DNA of 64,000 nt. Source: Nitrososphaerota archaeon. GTDB lineage: Archaea > Thermoproteota > Nitrososphaeria > Nitrososphaerales > Gagatemarchaeaceae. Made by a program: the position numbers and the translations under genes. The notes under the pieces are model-generated. The model was not told where the DNA came from and did no database searches. It was given only the letters and a program-made list of their open reading frames with translations. This document shows positions 8,691 to 19,835 of this stretch, one piece after another (the first letter of the stretch is position 1; the number at the start of each line of letters is the position of its first letter). The stretch is taken from assembly GCA_016200045.1 (NCBI GenBank), contig JACQFN010000008.1:62001-126000 (forward strand). Reading direction: 5' to 3'.

Positions 8691-9218
8691 ATGACGATTG
8701 TTGTCCAGTTGAAACCGAGACACCTGAGAATCGGTGCATCTTTGGTTCCGTTCGGGTTCCTGGTTGTCTTCTTCGTTCCAATCCTGTATGATTCAACTCT
8801 CTTCGCCTGTAGGAACCCCGCAGAGGCTTGCCCGAGCGACCCGTCAGGTCTGGAATCTTTGGGATTCCGGTTGTTCCACTGGGGTGGAACATACTCCCTA
8901 AACACCGGGTGGTCTGATCCGACCGGGGGTTATTCCGCCCCAGTCCTCGACAGCCTGACGTCGTTCGGAGTTCTGCTTACACTCGCATTCCCATTGATTG
9001 TGGCGTGCGCCGTTCTTCTGGCACCAGAAATCGTCAAGGTTTCGAAGATAGCAAGAGTCGGTTTCGTTATGTTCGGAGCGTTCGTTGTCTCATTGTCAAC
9101 TCTCTTCCTGTTCTCGATGATTCCCACGTTGGACCTCCTCGGGATAGCTCTCGCACCTACTGGAGTGTGGATGCTGGTCTACGGCCTCCGTATTCCGATT
9201 TTTCGCCCTCCCGAATAG
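8691..9218 (+). CDS. Unknown membrane protein, four helices
   Basis: A 175-residue protein with hydrophobic helices near residues 15-33, 90-110, 120-140 and 145-165. Between helices 1 and 2 is an external loop of about 50 residues with two cysteines (FACRNPAEACPSD) and a Gly/Ser/Tyr-rich stretch. I do not recognise the family. No partner gene is close; the pyrimidine-rich stretch before 8691 probably ends the previous transcript. Confidence 0.65.
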   Translation: MTIVVQLKPRHLRIGASLVPFGFLVVFFVPILYDSTLFACRNPAEACPSDPSGLESLGFRLFHWGGTYSLNTGWSDPTGGYSAPVLDSLTSFGVLLTLAFPLIVACAVLLAPEIVKVSKIARVGFVMFGAFVVSLSTLFLFSMIPTLDLLGIALAPTGVWMLVYGLRIPIFRPPE

Positions 9219-9333
9219 CCCCGAGCCGCCAGTCAAGGCGAGGGATTCCCCCAGTATTGAAGGCCGTAGCTTGGTGTGAACTCCGATAGTCTGGTCATCT
9301 TCTAGCGCTTCACATGCACTCTATTGGAGACGA

Positions 9334-10293
9334 CTACCCCTTAGCCTGCCTCTTTCGGCCCGTCATCGCATAGGAAACGATGAGCGGAAGGACAGTCGTT
9401 GCATCGGCATACAGAGTCGTGGTCTTCGCCTTGGACTTCACCTTCCCCCAGGAGACCGCCTCGCGGACCTGCGCCCCGCTGAGAGAGCCGTCGTACTCGA
9501 CCGCGGTCGTGACGTAGACCGCATAGTCGAGCCCTCCTCTGAACTGGTTCCACCAGAGCACGTGGTGCTTGCTGATCCCCCCGCCGATCACGAGGGCTCC
9601 GGTCTTGCCGGCGTCGGAAACGATGTCTGAAAGCCTCCTTTCGTCCCCGATAACGTCGACCCTAAAGTCGCGGTGGCTCTCCGCAAACAGCCAGATCTGG
9701 CTCCCGACCGCCCCGTCCATGATACCAGGGATGAACACTGGGACCTTCATCTTCTGGGCCCAGTAGAGAAGGGACATTGAGGACCCCAAATCGCGGCCGA
9801 TAGCGGCGGAGAGCTCCTCGGTCGTGACCGACTTCTTGCCTGCTCGGTAGAGGCCGTCGAGGAGAGGACGAACGCTCTTTTCAATCAAAGGGCCGTAGGA
9901 AGGCATCGGGACGAGGACATTTCCGAGCCTGTGGTATCCGGCTTCGTAGAGCTCTGCGTCGTTCATGCTGAAGCTCCCTTGATAGTAAGACGCCTTGGTC
10001 CTCGCTATGTCATGGTCGAGTGTTCCGCTGGCCGTGACGATCACATCCACGAGTCCCTCTCTTATCATGTCAATCAGGACGCCCCGCATCCCGGTCGCGA
10101 TGGGAGCGGCTGGAAAGGACAGGAATTTCACGCAGCCCTTCGTATCGGACATCACACGCAGAATCCTGGCAGCCTCTGACAGGTTCCTTGCCATGAACCC
10201 GCCACCCGCCCCCATACTGTCTACGAGGGCTTCGATGTCTGCGGAGCCAGAAACGTGGATGTCTTTGACCCTTACGAGATTTCTCGGCCCCAA
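9334..10293 (-). CDS. dys: Deoxyhypusine synthase
   Basis: A 319-residue enzyme that transfers the aminobutyl group of spermidine to a lysine of aIF5A, the first step of hypusine formation. NAD-binding and active-site segments are visible: TASGTLDHDIAR, PVFIPGIMDGAVGSQ, GALVIGGGISKHH, and EYDGSLSGAQVREAVSWGK with the catalytic Lys284 in SWGK. Length matches archaeal homologues. The TTG start at 10293 lies about 27 bases from a TATA-like GTTAAATTCC on the minus strand (10319-10327), consistent with a leaderless message. Confidence 0.95.
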   Translation of the reverse strand: MGPRNLVRVKDIHVSGSADIEALVDSMGAGGGFMARNLSEAARILRVMSDTKGCVKFLSFPAAPIATGMRGVLIDMIREGLVDVIVTASGTLDHDIARTKASYYQGSFSMNDAELYEAGYHRLGNVLVPMPSYGPLIEKSVRPLLDGLYRAGKKSVTTEELSAAIGRDLGSSMSLLYWAQKMKVPVFIPGIMDGAVGSQIWLFAESHRDFRVDVIGDERRLSDIVSDAGKTGALVIGGGISKHHVLWWNQFRGGLDYAVYVTTAVEYDGSLSGAQVREAVSWGKVKSKAKTTTLYADATTVLPLIVSYAMTGRKRQAKG

Positions 10294-10581
10294 CGTCAGG
10301 TCGCGGCCTCACTCTCGGAATTTAACTCTTGGGAGAAATGCTCGTTGTCTTGCTACTCTCACGGACAACGCTGGGCCAAGTGCGCTCATTGGAATGACAG
10401 CGTCCGATACCTACGGGTCCCGGAATGCTCTTGTTGCCGGACTTGGCCCCGTTTCAACGGGTTCCTTCCTGAATGGAATGAGAGGTCACAGATTTTGGCG
10501 ACGTCCCAATCCAAGGATTCTCGTATGGGTTCTGTTGATACGAGGGACTAGACGCTCTTCAAACCATCGTCTCACCTGCAT

Positions 10582-10899
10582 TCATTGTTGGGACTTGGGT
10601 CTCTGGGGTCTTTCGGTGGATTCCCTCCTGCGTAGGTTCGCCCCGCACCGAGCGCAGTATGCATGTCGCCCGTCGTTCATTGCCTGACAGGAGGGACAGA
10701 CTCCGACGTAACCGCCCCCTCCCAATTCGCCCGTAAGCACCAGACTTGCCACTGCCCCAGGAACTGCCATGATCAAACCAATTGCGATCAGGAGGACGAG
10801 AGGTCCGAGCTGCCAAGGAACCCTGATGGTCAAAACTACTGCCACCAATGACAAGATCAGCAATGCTCTGATGAGGAGGACTTTCCTGCCAGTAGTCAA
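10582..10899 (-). CDS. Two-helix membrane protein with C-terminal zinc ribbon
   Basis: A 105-residue protein: two adjacent membrane helices (about residues 8-25 and 31-57), then a zinc ribbon with CPSC and CARC knuckles about 13 residues apart, and a basic tail facing the cytoplasm. The zinc ribbon resembles those used as small sensor or docking domains; no function can be named. A decayed relative of the CARCGA end is present at 62877-62972. TTG start. Confidence 0.65.
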   Translation of the reverse strand: MTTGRKVLLIRALLILSLVAVVLTIRVPWQLGPLVLLIAIGLIMAVPGAVASLVLTGELGGGGYVGVCPSCQAMNDGRHAYCARCGANLRRRESTERPQRPKSQQ

Positions 10900-11321
10900 C
10901 TGTTAGGCATCGATTGGTCCTTCTTAGTTAAGATTTTGAAAACCCGTGAGAGAAGGAATCCTCATTCGGCATCTGTTGCGTTATGCGCACGGAATGAGCG
11001 CTTATCTTCCCATACGATGATTAGGGCCTCCGTTTCAGAACCCCACTGGTTGTGCGGACCCCCACTGTAGGTCGCTTTGACTGTGATGCCCCACAAAGTC
11101 TACCTTGAGTGTCACCGAGCACCTTTCCCGGGGGCATCGTGCACATGATTGGCTAGGAGAGCGAGCATCTTCGGGCACCGCTACTTGCCGACGTTAATGC
11201 GTCTGGTGGCAATTCGAAAGTTCAAGCATGTTCCGCTTGACCTGGGATCTTGAGAATGTGGCCGTGGGCAGAGACGAGCACCCCTGCACGTCTGGGTCAG
11301 GTCCTTCCTCAACCCGCGCCT
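10900..11321. other. Non-coding interval between zinc-ribbon and sedolisin genes
   Basis: There is no convincing gene on either strand in these 420 bases. A minus-strand TATA-like patch near 10921-10930 could serve the zinc-ribbon gene. The stretch at 11057-11080 faintly resembles the repeat family described at 35.7 and 36.6 kb, but not enough to call. Confidence 0.4.
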
Positions 11322-12731
11322 TCAGTCCCAGGGGGGAACTTCCATGGAGACCTGTTTAGGGGCCCCTCTTCGGTACAGCAACAGTGCCGCCGTGACGGCA
11401 ACCGCGACGCCAGCCGCAATCGCAAGGTTGAGAGCCGTGAAGGGATTCCATGGGCGGACGAACCCAGGGCACACGCCGGCGGTCTTCACCTGGGTCGACT
11501 GGGCCGAGCGTGTGGTCTGGGTAGTGGTGCTCTCGCCCGATGAGGTGTAGTTGAGCGCTGTATGAGGGGCGAAGTAGCGCAGGAGCTTCACGGCGTCGGG
11601 GCTTCCCAGCCCGGTCACGAAGTCCCACCCGGGAGATGCGCAGTAACCCGGGTCTGGCGCGAGGGGGCCCCCGACTACGCTGTTGCCGGAGACGACGTCG
11701 TGAAAGGCTGATGGGTCGGAGGAAGCAAACGCATAGAGCGACGGGTTGAGGAACCCGAGCCTGTGCCCCGCAGCCTGCTCGATGTCGGCAACGACCCCGG
11801 CGAAGGTCGGTGCGGCCACGCTCGTGCCACAATCGCCTTCCGGTGCTCCCTGCCAGAACGTTTCATAACGATCAGAGCAAGACGCAACAAGAGACACGTC
11901 GGGTATGTCCCTGTAGCCGTTCTTGGGCACACCGGGAGCGACCTGCCACACGGGCTGGGGAAAGATGTTGGCCGGTCCACCGCCGCTGTAGTTCCACCCA
12001 ATCTCGCCGTGGGTTCCGTCAGGCAAGGTGGCCAGCTCTGTGCCCCCGACAATAGTGAAGTATGGGCTGTAGGTGGGCATTAAGTAGAAAGGCGTATGCT
12101 TGGTCCAGACGGGACTGCCAGAATCCTCCGATGACGCGGTGTTGTTGGAGCCCCAGTCGCCAGAGGACGCAATCAATGTGATGTTTCTCGCCACGGAAGT
12201 GGAGAAGATTTCGTTGTATGACTCTACCAACTGTTCTGCTTCAGGCCCCCAGAACGGAACACCGAAGCTCATTGACACGATGTCAGCGAGGTTCTCGTTA
12301 ATGGTATAATTCACAGCATGCAGCAGACCGCGAGGCCCCGAGAGGACCAGTATGACCTTCGCGTCGGGAGCCATCGCGTGCACTAATTCGACATCGATGG
12401 TCGTCTCCCTCGTTGTATTGCTAGGTTCACTTACCGTCGTGAATCTGGAATCGAAGGGGGTAACTACGGTGACGTTGGTTTCCGGGAGGTCATTCCGTCG
12501 GTCGAACCCGAGGATATCGTTTCTGAAACTGCTGTCGATGAAGGCGGAGACTACAGCAATCGTCACCCCTTTTCCCGTGTATCCTGACTCTATGAGGGGC
12601 GCTACGCCGTAGTAGTCCTTTATGTCTGTCAGCGACAGTGCAATCCCGTCTTGAGAGAGTGCCCGGGGTGACGCAGTAAGCATCAGTACCGCGACAAGAA
12701 CTACGACTGGACGGTGTGTGAACAGGCTCAT
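11322..12731 (-). CDS. Membrane-anchored sedolisin (S53) protease
   Basis: A 469-residue secreted serine-carboxyl peptidase. It has a signal peptide (residues 1-26), a sedolisin catalytic domain with Glu109 and Asp113 (E-x3-D), oxyanion Asp192 (SSGD) and nucleophile Ser304 in GTSVAAP, a probable calcium site around DVVSG and PGWDFVTGLGSPD, a Ser/Thr-rich linker, and a C-terminal membrane helix (about residues 432-452) that would hold it on the outer face. Enzymes of this family work best at acid pH. No long pro-domain is present, unlike typical fungal and bacterial members. The ATG overlaps the stop of the RHS gene (ATGA), so the two are translationally coupled. Confidence 0.9.
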   Translation of the reverse strand: MSLFTHRPVVVLVAVLMLTASPRALSQDGIALSLTDIKDYYGVAPLIESGYTGKGVTIAVVSAFIDSSFRNDILGFDRRNDLPETNVTVVTPFDSRFTTVSEPSNTTRETTIDVELVHAMAPDAKVILVLSGPRGLLHAVNYTINENLADIVSMSFGVPFWGPEAEQLVESYNEIFSTSVARNITLIASSGDWGSNNTASSEDSGSPVWTKHTPFYLMPTYSPYFTIVGGTELATLPDGTHGEIGWNYSGGGPANIFPQPVWQVAPGVPKNGYRDIPDVSLVASCSDRYETFWQGAPEGDCGTSVAAPTFAGVVADIEQAAGHRLGFLNPSLYAFASSDPSAFHDVVSGNSVVGGPLAPDPGYCASPGWDFVTGLGSPDAVKLLRYFAPHTALNYTSSGESTTTQTTRSAQSTQVKTAGVCPGFVRPWNPFTALNLAIAAGVAVAVTAALLLYRRGAPKQVSMEVPPWD

Positions 12732-15700
12732 TTGCTCTCGTTACACTCTGTATAAACGCAGTGGGGAGCAACATTCGGTTGATAGTCTGTTTTCGCATAT
12801 CCATCTATGATAATGAGACTAAGTTTTCCTCCCCAAGCACTTCTGAATTGAAAGCTCGAGCTGGGTGGGGGTGAGTAGGACACTGTCTGAGAAGGGAGGC
12901 TGAGGCTCGTTGTGAACTCGTTCTCGAAGGCGAGTCCACCATCGACAACGGCACCAACCTTGGTTGAACCATCTTCCCCGCCGGAAGTGGTCGGCTGGTT
13001 CTCGGGGAAGGTCAATACGTCCACCTGCACGACCCCAGTTCCTCTTAGGATAAGGCTCCTAGAACAGCAGCCCCCTCCTGCCAGCGGGGACCACGATGAG
13101 TACTTTGAACCTGAAACCCATTTTATGCTTATTGAAGCAATGGGGTCGAGGAAATTGAAATACGCCTTTCCATATGGGGTCAGTCCAGATGTGGCTTTTG
13201 TTCCAATTGCGAACTCTCCCAGGAAGTGTATTCGGTACAGCAAGCCGTCGTATTGACTGCTCCACGTTCCTGTCAAAGTGGCTTCACCGGCCGTCAACGC
13301 AGGGCTAATTGCGGCTGAGGTGTACTCCACCCAGCGCCCATTCGGATCTACGAACTTCATCGGGTCGCTCCGGGCGTATTCATAGAGATTGGCACCCTGA
13401 GCGTCTCCCGGACTCCCGTTCAGGATGTCTTCTGTTACAAACCTGCCGATCCCTGCGTCGTAGTACCTCGCCCCGAAATAGTACAGGCCGGTGATGCTGT
13501 CGTAGGGCTTCCCGGTGTAGGTGAAGACTTCCGAGCCGGATGCTCCCGATTTGACTCCGTATGGGACGTAGTTCGAGCTGAATACCACCGTGACGGTGCT
13601 GGACATCACGAGCCTCGTGCTGCCAAGATGGTCGGCGTGCAAGTAGTAAGTGGAAGAACCCACCGTCTTCGCGACCTGCTGACCGTTGGCGTAAAAGCGC
13701 TTTGTGATGGTTCCGGAGGTCAAGTCCCTCTCATAGAGAGTGTTCAGTCCTTGATAGGCGTAGACGGTGGCGTTCGTCTCCACCTTCTTCACCCTAAATC
13801 CACCTGCATCGTAGAAGTTCTGCTGGACGGTCGCGTTGGAGTGTACGACGCTCGTCATTCTGTCTTCGTAGTCGTATGAGTAGGTCCACGAGGTACCGTC
13901 GTTCTTCGTGATCGTGTTCCCGTTGGCGTCGTAGGTGTAGGTCGTGCTCCCAGCGCTCGTGAGCCTGTTGAATGAGGCGTAGGCGTAGTTCGTCGTGGTC
14001 CCACCCTGCACCATCTTCACCCTGTTCCCCACCTGGTCGTACGAGTATGTAATCGTCCCCCAAGGGCCGGTGGTCGATGTCAGCCTGTCCAGCCAGTCAT
14101 ATCCATACGACTCAGTGTTCAGAGTCAGGACGTTCCCTGTTCCGTCGTACGTGTAGTTCAGGTCCATCTCGGTCGTGCTTCCGTATTTGTCCAGGATCCT
14201 CGTCGGCCGGTCCCTCGAATCGTAGGCGTATGTCTGCACCTCTCCGTCACCATAGGTGATCTTGCTCGTTCTGTCGTCGGCGGTGTAGGCGAGGGTCGCG
14301 AATGTTCCGACTTGCTTGAGCCTGTTGACGCCGTCGTAGGTCATCGAGAACATGTACCCGTCGGGATACTCGATGCTCAGTGGATTGCCGACGCCGTCGT
14401 ATGTATAGATCGTTGAATAAGCGGAACCCACGACCTCAGTCTCGTTGGTCGGCCTGTTCCTGGGGTCGTACGAGTAGTAGTCTGATGCCGAGGGGTTGAC
14501 AGCTGACTTCACGTTGCTGGCTGGGTCGTAGGTGTACGTCGCAGTCGAGGAGTCTGGATAGGTGACCGTGGTGAGCCGGTTCAGGGAGTCATAGGCATAG
14601 TTGATAGTGTTCCCCTTCGGGTCGGTCCCGCTGTGCAGGGTTCCGACACTGTCGTATGTCCTCGTCTCGGTGGTGGTGTCAGGGAACGTCGTAGTTGTCA
14701 ATCGATTCAGGTCGTCGTACTGGTAGGATGTCACCTGACTCTTCGCGTCGGTCATACTCCGAAGGTTCCCGCTGTAGTCGTACGAGTAGGACGTGAGGAA
14801 GTAGTTCGTCGTTGCGTTGTACTCCTTGACCGACGTTATGCGGCCGTTCCAGTCGTACGCGTAGACGGTCTTGTGCCCGTTCTCGTCGGTCGCGGTCTTC
14901 AGGTTCTTGACGTCGTCGTATGAAGCGGTCTGATAGGTTGTGTCTGGATTGGTGAGCTTGGTCTGCCTTCCGGAGGAATCATAGATGAAGGTGTACGTGT
15001 TTCCGGCCGCTGTGGTCTTTGTCGCCATCGCGTTGAGCCAGTTGTAGGTGTAGGTCTCCGAGGAGTAGACGCTGCTCCCGTTCCACCGCTCGAGCTTCGT
15101 CTGCCTTCCCAGCCCGTCGTAATACTGCTTGACGACGTTCCCGTCCTCGTCGGTGGCAGTGATGATCCTGTTGGTGTCATCATACGAATCCTGCTTGGTA
15201 GAACTTCCGCCTCCTATCGGAGGGTAGGTCGTCAGGGTCAGGCGCCCGAGGCCGTCGTACTGGTAGCTGGTCGCGTAACCGTTCGGGTCGGTCTGGGACA
15301 GGAGGAACCCCTTCGCAGAATCGTAGGTGTAGGTCGTAGTGACGTTCTGGGTCCCAGCCATGATGCTCTGCTTGGTAAGGTAGGCGGACTGGTACGTCGT
15401 GGAGTATCGGTAGTAGGTCGTCCTTCCCAAAGCGTCAGTCTTCGACAGCACGTTGCCGTATCTGTCGTTCGTGTAGTTGGCGTAGAGCGGGGTCCCGCTG
15501 TGAATCCGTTTCTGCCCCAGCAGGTTGCCCTTAGCGTCGTACTTGTAGTACGTCTGCATCTGGGGAGACCCCGAGCCGTTCTGATACGCGCACTGGCCCA
15601 GGAGGGCGCCGTGGATGTTGGACGAGATCGACTGGGAGTAGAACGAGGCGGTACACCCCGAGCTCCCGAAGGAGTTCGACGAGTCTGTGTTGGCGTATGA

Positions 15701-18276
15701 GTACCATGTCTGCTGCCCGATGTTGTCCCTGCCGTACTTCAGGTTCCCCCAGCTGTCGTAGTCACTCTGAGAGTAGGCCAGCGTCAGACCCGTGGGCGTG
15801 ACGTCGGAGTACAGCGACGAGACCTGGGCGGCCGAGATGGCCTGGTTGTAGACCCTCGGGTCGTCGATCCTTCCGTTGAAGTAGTAGTTGCTCCCCCAGG
15901 TCTTCCCTATCTGGAAGGCGGATGCCTGCTGGTGGACGATGCTCCCGGTCTGGGACTTCGTCGCCCCGGTCTGGACCCCGTTCTTGTAGAAGACGACGTG
16001 GGCCCCGTCGTATATCGCAGCGATGTGGTACCATGTGTTCAATGAAAGGGCTGTGAAGGAGTCGGAAATGACGTTCACGACCGAGGCGCCGTTCCAGAAG
16101 ACGAAGTAGATCAGGGTCCTTGCGTTGTTTATCAGCATCCTGTACTGGAGCGAGCTCGTGCTGTCCTTCCCTTCGACCTGGCAGAAGTTGTGGTTCGGCC
16201 CATCGCAATCGCCGCCGACGTAGATCCAGGCCGACATCGAGATGGCTGTCCCGGTCACGTCGAGGGACGTCTTGGCCCCGGAGAAGGAGACGTATTGCGA
16301 GGCACCGTTGAACTGCAGGCAGCTCCCGTACTTGCAGTCCGCCCCAGTCTTCCAGGTCGGAGAGGCCTGAAGGGTTCCCGTGTTCCCACCGTTCCCGCTC
16401 TGGTCGTACAGGGAGTTGCCTTGGTTCTCGTCGAGTGGCCAGTAGCCCACGAGGGCGGGGTCGAGGGTCTTCGTCTGATTGATACGGCCCTTCGAATCGT
16501 AGTCGGACTCAATTGTTCGTATGACCAAACCACTTGGATTCTTCTGGTACTCTTTCATTTTATTGGCGGTGCTTTGGAAGTTTATGTTGTCGTATCCTTG
16601 CGTGCTGACTCCGTCGGAGATGGTGCTGTTTGACCAGACCATATTGCCGTTCAGGGCGTTGTAGGAAATGCTCGAGGTGAGTGAGATTGAGGTCGGGGAA
16701 GAGTATAGGTTCCGGGAGGTCACGTAGTAGGTCTTCACATCGGTCCCCACCAGCGAATTCCCGTAGGTGTAGGTGCTCTTTCCGCTGGTCGGATAAAGTA
16801 CGGCGCTGACGAGCCAGCTGTTGATGCCCGTGTTGTATTGATAGGTAGTGACCCTGCCCAACGGGTCCGTTGCCGTGGACAGTTTGCCGCTGGAGTAGGC
16901 ATAGCTCCATGTCCTCCCGCCAGAAGTCATGGAGGTGAGGTGGTTGCTGCCGTCGTAGCCGAAGGTGACGGTACGACTGGCTGTGTCTGTAATCGACGAG
17001 ATGTAGTTGTTTGTGCCGTAGCTGAACGAGATGGTGTTGTTCCCGGTGTGGTCTACAATCGAAGTGAGCCGCTTCGAGGAGTCGAACTGGTACTGGGTTC
17101 CGGAAGGCATGTAGAGCGTGTAGGTCCCGCCCGAACCGACGAGCTTGAAGTCAACGGCTCCGTGGTATTCGAAGGTGCCGCTCACCCATTGGTACAGGTA
17201 CGCCTGTCCGTCTGTCAGATGGAGGTAGTTCGTCCCCATCCATGGGAAGTTCAGGGACCATCTGTAGCCGAGGTTGGATAGGGTGTAGTTGTCGTACTGG
17301 AACGGCGCGGTCGACAGGAACCCGTAGGGAGTCGAGAACACCCTGGTCACCTCGAGGTCCATCCCCCGCCCTGGGAGCTGGAGGTCGCCCTGCTTGATCG
17401 ACAGGAGGCCGTTGCCGGGCGAGATGTACTCAACTAGGTGGGCGAAGTAGGACTCGTACGGCGAGACCCCCGGCCTGCTCCACGACTTCGAGGTCGACGC
17501 CGAAGCGGGGACTACCACCGGGAAGGCCGCGAACTTGAGGTTGAACGGGCTCCCGCCGCTGACCCACGCTGCGCCGAAGAAGTTGTTCGAAATCACGGTC
17601 GCGTCCATCGTCGTGTAGCTGAGGGCCTCCGACGTGCTCATGGTGGAAGGCGCCCCCCAGGTGACGCCTGAGTCGAGCGAGGTGGCGTACGCGACCTTGT
17701 TCGAGTTGATGAAGAAGGAGACGGATAGAAGGGACACCCCGTCCGTGCTCACCGTCGATGTGAGCTCCGAGGTAGCCGAGTAGACCAGGACTGGGGAGGA
17801 CCAGGAGCCTGTGCTGTACGCGTACTTCTGGTCGTAGACGCCGGAGAACTGGCCGGGGCTGCAGCCGCTCAGGCACTCGCTCCCCGCGAAGTGCACGGTG
17901 TCCCCTATGGCAACGACCCCGGCCGTCCCGAGGCCTGCGTATGAAGTGGAGACGCTGTCGGCCACCCAAGACGAACCGGACCATCTCTTCAGGTACAGGT
18001 GGTCGTAGACGCCGGGCTGGCCGACAAGCGCGACCTTCCCGGCGGTGAGAGGAACGAGCTTCGCGTTCAGGTAGTTGGTGAGGCCGTACACCGAACGGGT
18101 CCACGACCCGCCGGACGGCTTCTCGTACACCTGGCCGTAGAGCGTCGAGGTATCAATGCAGGGGCTCGCGCTGCAGTACTGTTCGAAGAGCCATTCGTTC
18201 CCATTCGTGTCGAAGGTTATCGAGGTCCCGCCCTCGGCGTCGTACCCGCTGATCGAGGAGGACGACTCGGTCCCCA
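12728..18276 (-). CDS. RHS/YD-repeat surface protein, main part (after frameshift)
   Basis: About 1850 residues in this frame. The order is: an N-terminal region continuing the ORF at 18217-19386; a conserved unit around residues 340-620 of the fragment; a LamG-like lectin domain (starting VGYWPLDENQGNSLYDQSG, about 15780-16450); more than twenty YD repeats of the form GxxTxYxYDxxGRLT; then the RHS core with YLHADHLGSTRLVMS and GLYYFGARYYDAGIGRF (13410-13630). After DPNGRW a tail of about 200 residues without resemblance to the repeats follows, where RHS proteins usually carry a variable domain. YD repeats form a hollow shell in bacterial Tc/RHS proteins. Its frame joins the upstream part only if one base is added in the run of C at 18272-18275. 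Confidence 0.85.
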
Positions 18277-19386
18277 GGAAATGGTCCCGGCCCCGAGAGT
18301 GCCGGAGCGGTAGTAGACGGTCTGTGAGCCCTGGTCGTTGCAGGGTGACATGATCGCATAGTAGGCGGTGGTGGCGGAAAGGTAGAACGAGGCGCATTCG
18401 GCGCTGGTGGCGGTGCTCCCAGTCGAAATGGTGTACTCGGATGACCACGTGGTCCAGTCAGGGCTGGACCTGTAGCCGAAGTGCGTCCCGTCGTAGTAGA
18501 AGAGCCAGTCGTAGCCGTTCGCGTAAAAGAGTCTTCCCTGGTAGCCGTTGGCCAGGCCCCACTGTTGAGCCGTCCCGACTATGACCGGGTCGATGAAGAA
18601 GCTCTGCCCGACCGAGTAGGAAAGCACACCGGCTGCGGCATCGTACTCGGGGTTCATCGCGAGGCTGTCGTTCCAGTCGAACCCCAGCGTCTGCCCGGGC
18701 CGGCTTCCGAACCAAGCCGCGCTGGAATCAAGGGCCGTGGGTCTGGTCTTGAGACCGATGGAGAGTGTCCCGGAGCCTTTCAGACCCCAGCTGGCGCTGC
18801 CGAGTATCTCGAGCCTCAGGCCTGCGGGTTGGCAATCCTGACGTCGGACGGAGAAGGCCTCGGTAACGTTCGCCAGAACTAGTGGTCCCCACGTAATCAG
18901 CGTGGTCAGATAGGCGACGGTGCTGTTTGCAAAGAGTTTCGTCTTGGCAACTCCGCCGGAAAGCCCGCTCAAACCGGAGAGGACGAGCCTGTTGCCAGCA
19001 TTGTCGGTGGCTAGGAGAGTACCGTTGAGGAAGAGGACGTACTTCTGGGTGAAGTTGGGGCCAGCTGGCGATCCCTGGAACAGCAGACTGGGGATGCTCT
19101 CGCTCATGGTCCAGTTGCCTGACCTCGGGGTGAGGGCTTCATTCTGCGTAGTTGGGGGATTGCACTTCAGCGAGAGGGTGGAGTTCCATGTGTTGGTGTA
19201 GCTCACCGTGCCGGGCGGGAGTGGTTGACCGTCAGGCTGCTGAACCGTCGCAGCGTTGTTCGCAGCGGCAAGCGTAATCGGAATCAGGTTCAGGTAGGGC
19301 GACAGAAGCAGAAACAGAAGAATCAAGGCGGCGAGCCTCTCAATGCGACCGACGGATTCGTGCCTACGCACTATCCCGCCGCCCAC
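18217..19386 (-). CDS. RHS surface protein, N-terminal part with signal peptide
   Basis: This frame encodes a signal peptide (RIERLAALILLFLLLSPYLN...) and about 330 residues of secreted beta-rich sequence, then runs into the wrong frame at 18272-18275 and stops at 18217. The sequence before the break (GAGTISWG) reads straight on into TESSSSISGYDAEGG in the other frame, so the two ORFs are one gene of about 2200 residues. I place the start at GTG 19386 because the minus-strand TATA-like GCTTATTAG at 19401-19409 lies only some 20 bases before it; GTG 19371 is the alternative, and the ATG at 19461 lies upstream of that box. A matching AATAAG box occurs at 19513-19521. Confidence 0.7.
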   Translation of the reverse strand: MGGGIVRRHESVGRIERLAALILLFLLLSPYLNLIPITLAAANNAATVQQPDGQPLPPGTVSYTNTWNSTLSLKCNPPTTQNEALTPRSGNWTMSESIPSLLFQGSPAGPNFTQKYVLFLNGTLLATDNAGNRLVLSGLSGLSGGVAKTKLFANSTVAYLTTLITWGPLVLANVTEAFSVRRQDCQPAGLRLEILGSASWGLKGSGTLSIGLKTRPTALDSSAAWFGSRPGQTLGFDWNDSLAMNPEYDAAAGVLSYSVGQSFFIDPVIVGTAQQWGLANGYQGRLFYANGYDWLFYYDGTHFGYRSSPDWTTWSSEYTISTGSTATSAECASFYLSATTAYYAIMSPCNDQGSQTVYYRSGTLGAGTISWGPSRPPRSAGTTPRAGPR

Positions 19387-19835
19387 TAATGCACAGTGTT
19401 CGACTAATAAGCTCGTGACGGGCCTCGAGTTGACGCTCCCCCAGAAGCAATTCATGGGCAAGTCCTCGTCGCTCCAACATCTCTGTCATCATCGTCGTCT
19501 ATGCGTCCTGGACTAATAAGCCAGGGGCGATGACTGAGCATTGCTGCTGGGGAGGGACGTCACAGATTCTGTTTGTTGACATTGGTGGAACAGCTTGGAT
19601 GTCCCCAGGCGGTTCCGTATTGCCCCCGCAAGCGTTGGGGATCAGAGTGGCTTGACGCATCGTGAGCGGCTCAATAACCAGGATTTGGCGGGGAAATTGA
19701 CCCGGTCTTGGTCCCCTAACCTGCGATACCCCTCAGGCAGGGGGAATCTACGATAAGGCAGGACACAGGACTTCCTTGGGAGCCACTCAGTACGATGGAA
19801 GGCATTTCGCTTTTGGGCTCGAGATATTTATTCGG

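Noticed and set aside
11057-11080. Possible further copy of the tRNA-tail-like repeat downstream of the sedolisin gene
   Set aside because: Only scattered matches (CCCCCA and AGGTC); no GGGCCC core and no T loop.
13300-18100. Many long plus-strand frames across the RHS gene
   Set aside because: They mirror the codon pattern of the repeat-rich gene on the minus strand and have no protein-like features.
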